Positions 60,827 to 64,000 of a stretch of 64,000 nt of DNA are shown here, one piece after another. The notes under the pieces were generated by a model. That model did not search any database. It saw nothing but the letters and a program-made list of their open reading frames with translations, and was not told the origin of the DNA. The translations under genes were made by a program, and so were the position numbers. Position 1 is the first letter of the stretch. Every line of letters starts with the position of its first letter. The stretch lies in contig JAFDWM010000290.1 of the NCBI GenBank assembly GCA_018268455.1, positions 207,493 to 271,492 on the forward strand, given 5' to 3'. This stretch comes from Actinomycetota bacterium (GTDB taxonomy: Bacteria > Actinomycetota > Actinomycetes > Actinomycetales > Microbacteriaceae).

Positions 60827-62013
60827 CGGGCCTGCCCCTCTTCGCGGTCGGATTCCAGTGGCAGCACGGCCCGCACGACGAAGCCGCCGTCAGGTAGCCG
60901 GCCGGCGTCCAGGGTCCCCGCGAACATCGACACCCGCTCGCGCATCCCAGTCAGCCCGTGACCGCCGGCGGGCAGCGGGGTTCTCCGACCGGGCGCATTG
61001 CGCACTTCCACGGTCAGCGCCGAGTCCTCGATGGCCATCGCGACGGTCGCCCGGACCGGACCGGCGTGCCTGAGCACGTTGGTCAGAGACTCCTGCACGA
61101 CGCGATAGGCCGTCAGTTGGATGCTGGCCGGGATCTCCTGGGACACATCGTTCGACACGTCGACGGACAGACCTGCCTTCTGCATCTCGGCGACCAGCCC
61201 TGGCACCGCGGCCAGGTCCGGCAAGGGGGCCAAGGGTGCCGCCACGCCGTGCTGGTCGGTCTCACGCAGCACCCCGAGGGTGCGGCGCAGCTCCGTCAGG
61301 GCGCGCCGGCCGGTGTCCTCCGCGGCGCGGAGCTGCTCGGGAACCGGCACTCCCGAGCTCTCCAGCCGCATCCGTGCGGCCCCTGCCTGCAACGTCAGCA
61401 GACTCACCGAGTGAGACACGACGTCGTGCATCTCGGCGGCGATGCGTCGACGCTCGGCGGCGACGGCCGCGTCCTCCCGCTCGGCCGCGCCGGCCGACAA
61501 CTCGGCCAGCGCGGCGGCGAGGCTGGCACTCTGCACGCTGATGCGGCGTATCAGGCGGCCCAGTACGGACGAGGCCCCGAACAGCGCCAGCGGGAAGGCG
61601 ATCTCGTTGACGGAACGGATCTCGGGCACACGAATCGCGAATGTCATCATGCTCGCCGTGCACACCAGCCACGACCAGCGCCCCCACCATCCCGGAACCA
61701 CGCGGGCCACCGTGTAGTTGACCAGCATCAGCGGCAGGAAGTCGCCCCAGAACAGCACGGTGTGCCCGACGACGAGGTTGGGCAGGACCATCCACGCGCA
61801 CATCAAGCCCAATGTCAGTCGCGGCCAGGTCGATCGGAACGCGAGCAACGCGGTGAACAGGAACTGCAGGACGATATTGAGCGTCAACGGCCCGAGCGGA
61901 TACCCGTCATCGGTCTTCACCTGGAGTTCCACCTGGGCCAGCACGGTGAAGAGCAGCGCGACCGCGCAGTCGAGGACAACGGGTGGGATCCGCTGCCACA
62001 GCCGACTGATCAT
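60823..62013 (-). CDS. sensor histidine kinase, HisKA_3 type
   Basis: A 396-residue kinase. Five or so membrane helices (about 10-150) with no large extracellular part, the phospho-accepting His196 in AAEMHDVVSHSVSLL, and a HATPase domain with GGHGLTGMRERV. This DesK/NarX-like type often senses membrane or envelope state. TACACT box 6 bases before the ATG at 62013. Confidence 0.93.
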   Translation of the reverse strand: MISRLWQRIPPVVLDCAVALLFTVLAQVELQVKTDDGYPLGPLTLNIVLQFLFTALLAFRSTWPRLTLGLMCAWMVLPNLVVGHTVLFWGDFLPLMLVNYTVARVVPGWWGRWSWLVCTASMMTFAIRVPEIRSVNEIAFPLALFGASSVLGRLIRRISVQSASLAAALAELSAGAAEREDAAVAAERRRIAAEMHDVVSHSVSLLTLQAGAARMRLESSGVPVPEQLRAAEDTGRRALTELRRTLGVLRETDQHGVAAPLAPLPDLAAVPGLVAEMQKAGLSVDVSNDVSQEIPASIQLTAYRVVQESLTNVLRHAGPVRATVAMAIEDSALTVEVRNAPGRRTPLPAGGHGLTGMRERVSMFAGTLDAGRLPDGGFVVRAVLPLESDREEGQAR

Positions 62014-62019
62014 CGGGTC

Positions 62020-62025
62020 AGTGTA
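62020..62025 (-). promoter_or_regulatory. -10 box of the two-component operon
   Basis: TACACT on the minus strand, 6 bases before the kinase ATG; leaderless pattern. Confidence 0.5.
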
Positions 62026-62196
62026 GAACTGCGGCGTCGCGCACGAGTCCGTTCCACGAGGTACAGCGATACCTCCCCAGATGTACGCCGACAGCGACAG
62101 GATCAGCCGGAGATGACCGAGATCGCCTCGACCGGCGGACGCGCGCGTTCGGGGGCGCGTTTCAGACTGTCCGGATCCCGATCCGAAGGAGATCCC

Positions 62197-62940
62197 ATGG
62201 CCATCGACGAGACGACCGAATCGACCGTCACCCACAGGCTTGTCGGCAACCGGCTCATGCTGACCGGCGCCCTGCTCTATCTGACCGAGTTCGCGGGGAT
62301 CGCGCTGTCGCAGGCGCAGCACCTGCCCGAGCAGCCCGCGGTCGACGGGCTCACACTCATGAGGGACTACGCCGGCCACGCCGACGGGCTCGGGTTCGTG
62401 ATGGGATGGTTCGGAATCGTGCTTCTGGGCAGAGTGCTCGTCCTCGTGGCACTGCGTGTCGCACTGGCCAGATCCGGCTATCGTTCGGCGTGGATGGACC
62501 TTGCGGTGGTCGCGATGGCGGTCGGCGTGACGCTGGAGATGGCGAGTGCGGCGCTGGCGACTGCTGCCGGGCAGCTCGCCGATGCCGGTCAGAACAGCGC
62601 AGCAGTCGCCATCGATCGCGGCGCTGCGTACCTCGCCGACGCGATCTACGCCCCGGCCGGATTGGCGGTCATCCTTGCGTCCTGCTGCATGTACGCGTCG
62701 CGGCTGTTCCCGCGAGTCCTCGCCATCCTCGGCATGCTGGGCGGGGCCGCCACCCTGGCGGCCGGCCTGTTGTCCGGCCCATCCTTCTTCGACGTCCAAG
62801 ACGCACTGTCGATGCCGGTCTTCGTGGTGTGGGCATGGATGCTGTGGGCAGGCGTACTGATGTGGCTGCGCACCCCGAAGCACTCCCATCGGCTAGCCCG
62901 CAGCGAGGCGCCGAACCACCCAGCTACCGAGGGGCTGTAG
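62197..62940 (+). CDS. multi-pass membrane protein of unknown function
   Basis: A 247-residue protein with about six hydrophobic helices and short loops (ALLYLTEFAGIAL, GFVMGWFGIVLLGRVLVLVAL, and others), reminiscent of DUF4386-like proteins. GAAGGAG precedes the ATG. It is divergent from the kinase operon with 183 bases between, so it may be the operon's target. Confidence 0.75.
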   Translation: MAIDETTESTVTHRLVGNRLMLTGALLYLTEFAGIALSQAQHLPEQPAVDGLTLMRDYAGHADGLGFVMGWFGIVLLGRVLVLVALRVALARSGYRSAWMDLAVVAMAVGVTLEMASAALATAAGQLADAGQNSAAVAIDRGAAYLADAIYAPAGLAVILASCCMYASRLFPRVLAILGMLGGAATLAAGLLSGPSFFDVQDALSMPVFVVWAWMLWAGVLMWLRTPKHSHRLARSEAPNHPATEGL

Positions 62941-63252
62941 CGATCGGCTCGCTGACGGCGCTGCGGCGGCAGATGCTGACGAACGGCTCGATCTTCTGGT
63001 GTGAGGGTCTGGTCACGCCAGCCGAGTAACATGCGGCTGCGGCTGAGGCCGGCGACGCTCCGCAAGACCAGCTGAGGCCTGCTGAATCTCGCGGCCACGG
63101 ACTGCGGGAGGAACGTGATCGCCCTGCCCAACTCGATATGCGCCGAGTAGATACGCTGCGCCTGACCAAGCACCGCAGGCCTGCATGATCAGGCGGGAAC
63201 GCCGCGTTTCGCGCACGATCTCGACGGTTCTCTCCCTACGACCTGTCGAGTT
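62941..63252. other. 312 bases without a recognisable gene
   Basis: I found no frame with the codon bias of this genome and no RNA or repeat. Frames on the minus strand (to about 63173) have no family resemblance. It may hold eroded coding sequence next to the mobile-looking right end. Confidence 0.5.
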
Positions 63253-63522
63253 CTACCGGCTCCGGCGGGCGATGATCAGTCGGTGCCTGAGCCGGTGCAG
63301 CTGTGGCAACGCCGCGTAGATGACAATCGGCACCGCGACTGTGACGAGCACGAGCGTTCGCACGATCATCGGCAACGGCATGAGCAGGTCTCCGAGCACG
63401 AGGTTGAGGATGGTGAGGGTGGGAAACACGGCGATCCAGATCATGAGAGCGAGCTGATGCTTGCTGGGCGGTTGGACGGCGTGTGCTGAGTTGGATGTGC
63501 TCGATGTGGGACGTGCGGACAC
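63253..63522 (-). CDS. small membrane protein, 89 residues
   Basis: Two hydrophobic helices (IWIAVFPTLTILNLVLG and TLVLVTVAVPIVIYAALPQL) after a Ser/Thr-rich N terminus, ending in a basic tail. The pattern is known from actinobacterial proteins of unknown function and from the C-terminal part of some monooxygenase-domain proteins. GTG 63522 is chosen because AAGGAG lies 7 bases upstream; a start at 63579 would overlap the preceding gene. Confidence 0.7.
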   Translation of the reverse strand: MSARPTSSTSNSAHAVQPPSKHQLALMIWIAVFPTLTILNLVLGDLLMPLPMIVRTLVLVTVAVPIVIYAALPQLHRLRHRLIIARRSR

Positions 63523-63563
63523 GTGAGTTCTCCTTGTGGGTGGTGGGATTTGGATCTGTGGAA

Positions 63564-64000
63564 TCAGTCGTCGCGCCAATGGTCGAGGGCGGCATGGGTG
63601 TCTTCGGTGACGAGGTCGGCGTTGATGGCGATCGCGGTGGCCGACCCCTGTCCCGCGGCCGTGATCACCTGTGCTCTCGGGTCGGATGCGTTGCCCGCGA
63701 CGTAAACACCGGGAACGGTGGTCGCGCCCACGGGATCATGGATCGTCCAGCCGTGTTCGTCGTGCTCGCATCCGATGCTGCGAAGGAGGGCGTCGTTGGG
63801 AGCGAACGTGGGTCGGACGAAGAGTGCCGACCGGGGGACGACTTGTCCGTCTTCGAGTTCGACACCGCGCAGGGCATCTGACTCAATGCTCACCCGCCGG
63901 ACGGGCCGTGACTCGATGCGAATGTCAAGCCCCGGGTTTGTTAGAGGCTGATTTTGTCCCGTTCGCTGATTGCTAGGGGCTTGGGGTGTGTGGCGTGGTA
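63564..64000 (-). CDS. thioredoxin-reductase-like NAD(P)/FAD oxidoreductase, C-terminal part
   Basis: The readable part matches the C terminus of this family: VVPRSALFVRPTF, then TTVPGVYVAGNASDPRAQVITAAGQGSATAIAINADLV, the flavin-closing segment. The frame stays open to the window edge, but residues coded before about 63945 (NQPLTNP and upstream) no longer look like the family. The gene is therefore either cut by the edge or already interrupted near 63940. It probably forms a unit with the small membrane protein. Confidence 0.75.
   Translation of the reverse strand, partial: PRHTPQAPSNQRTGQNQPLTNPGLDIRIESRPVRRVSIESDALRGVELEDGQVVPRSALFVRPTFAPNDALLRSIGCEHDEHGWTIHDPVGATTVPGVYVAGNASDPRAQVITAAGQGSATAIAINADLVTEDTHAALDHWRDD
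63940..64000. other. possible junction with a mobile element
   Basis: From about 63940 the composition becomes richer in T (TTTGTTAGAGGCTGATTTTG) and the protein match of the oxidoreductase ends. This is how an insertion-sequence end inside a gene would look, but no inverted repeat or transposase can be seen within the window. Confidence 0.3.

Noticed and set aside
60823-62889. Histidine kinase start at 62889
   Set aside because: The extra codons run antisense to the divergent membrane protein; the ATG at 62013 precedes the first membrane helix and has a promoter box.

Overview
The window looks like chromosomal DNA of a high-GC Gram-positive actinobacterium, most likely Microbacteriaceae and close to Microbacterium. 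This rests on about 70% GC, strong G/C at third codon positions, the gene order hrcA-dnaJ-rsmE-HIT-phoH-ybeY-corC-era and holA-comEC-comEA, and a recurrent promoter style in which a TAnnnT box lies 6-8 bases before the start codon (leaderless mRNAs). I saw no rRNA, tRNA, CRISPR array or complete insertion sequence.

Bases 1-36716 are mostly housekeeping. leuC (cut by the left edge) and leuA each follow a tiny leucine-rich leader peptide and a perfect hairpin, so both look attenuated by leucine. Between them lie a TerC-family protein behind a yybP-ykoY (manganese) riboswitch, uppS, recO and a TRIC-type channel. thrC, a DUF2207 protein and a nine-gene minus-strand cluster follow, headed by hrcA with a CIRCE operator and running through dnaJ, rsmE, HIT, phoH, ybeY, a CorC-like protein and era to an oxidoreductase. 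Then come a carboxylesterase, hemW, a DUF1990 protein, an orphan response regulator, lepA, an alpha/beta hydrolase, an MFS-GH1 glycosidase pair, rpsT, holA, comEC, comEA, a wall-type LGFP/SGNH hydrolase and leuS.

Bases 38900-49050 form an accessory catabolic block: MFS transporter, FAD dehydrogenase, a regulator made of two fused TetR units, a sulfatase, a GH3 glycosidase and a second sulfatase. Three promoters here carry paired ACCAnnTGGT operators, two pairs at exactly 34 bp, which points to one regulon for a sulfated glycoside-like substrate.

Bases 49147-57128 hold a ThrE-like exporter, a flavoprotein oxidoreductase and a jetA-jetB-jetC operon (Wadjet/Mks condensin type) without the expected jetD nuclease gene. 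The right end (57227-64000) has a DUF488 protein, a response regulator that has lost its 5' part, membrane proteins, a FAD monooxygenase, an intact NarL-type two-component system and, at the edge, the 3' part of a thioredoxin-reductase-like gene whose upstream sequence changes character, possibly at a mobile-element end.
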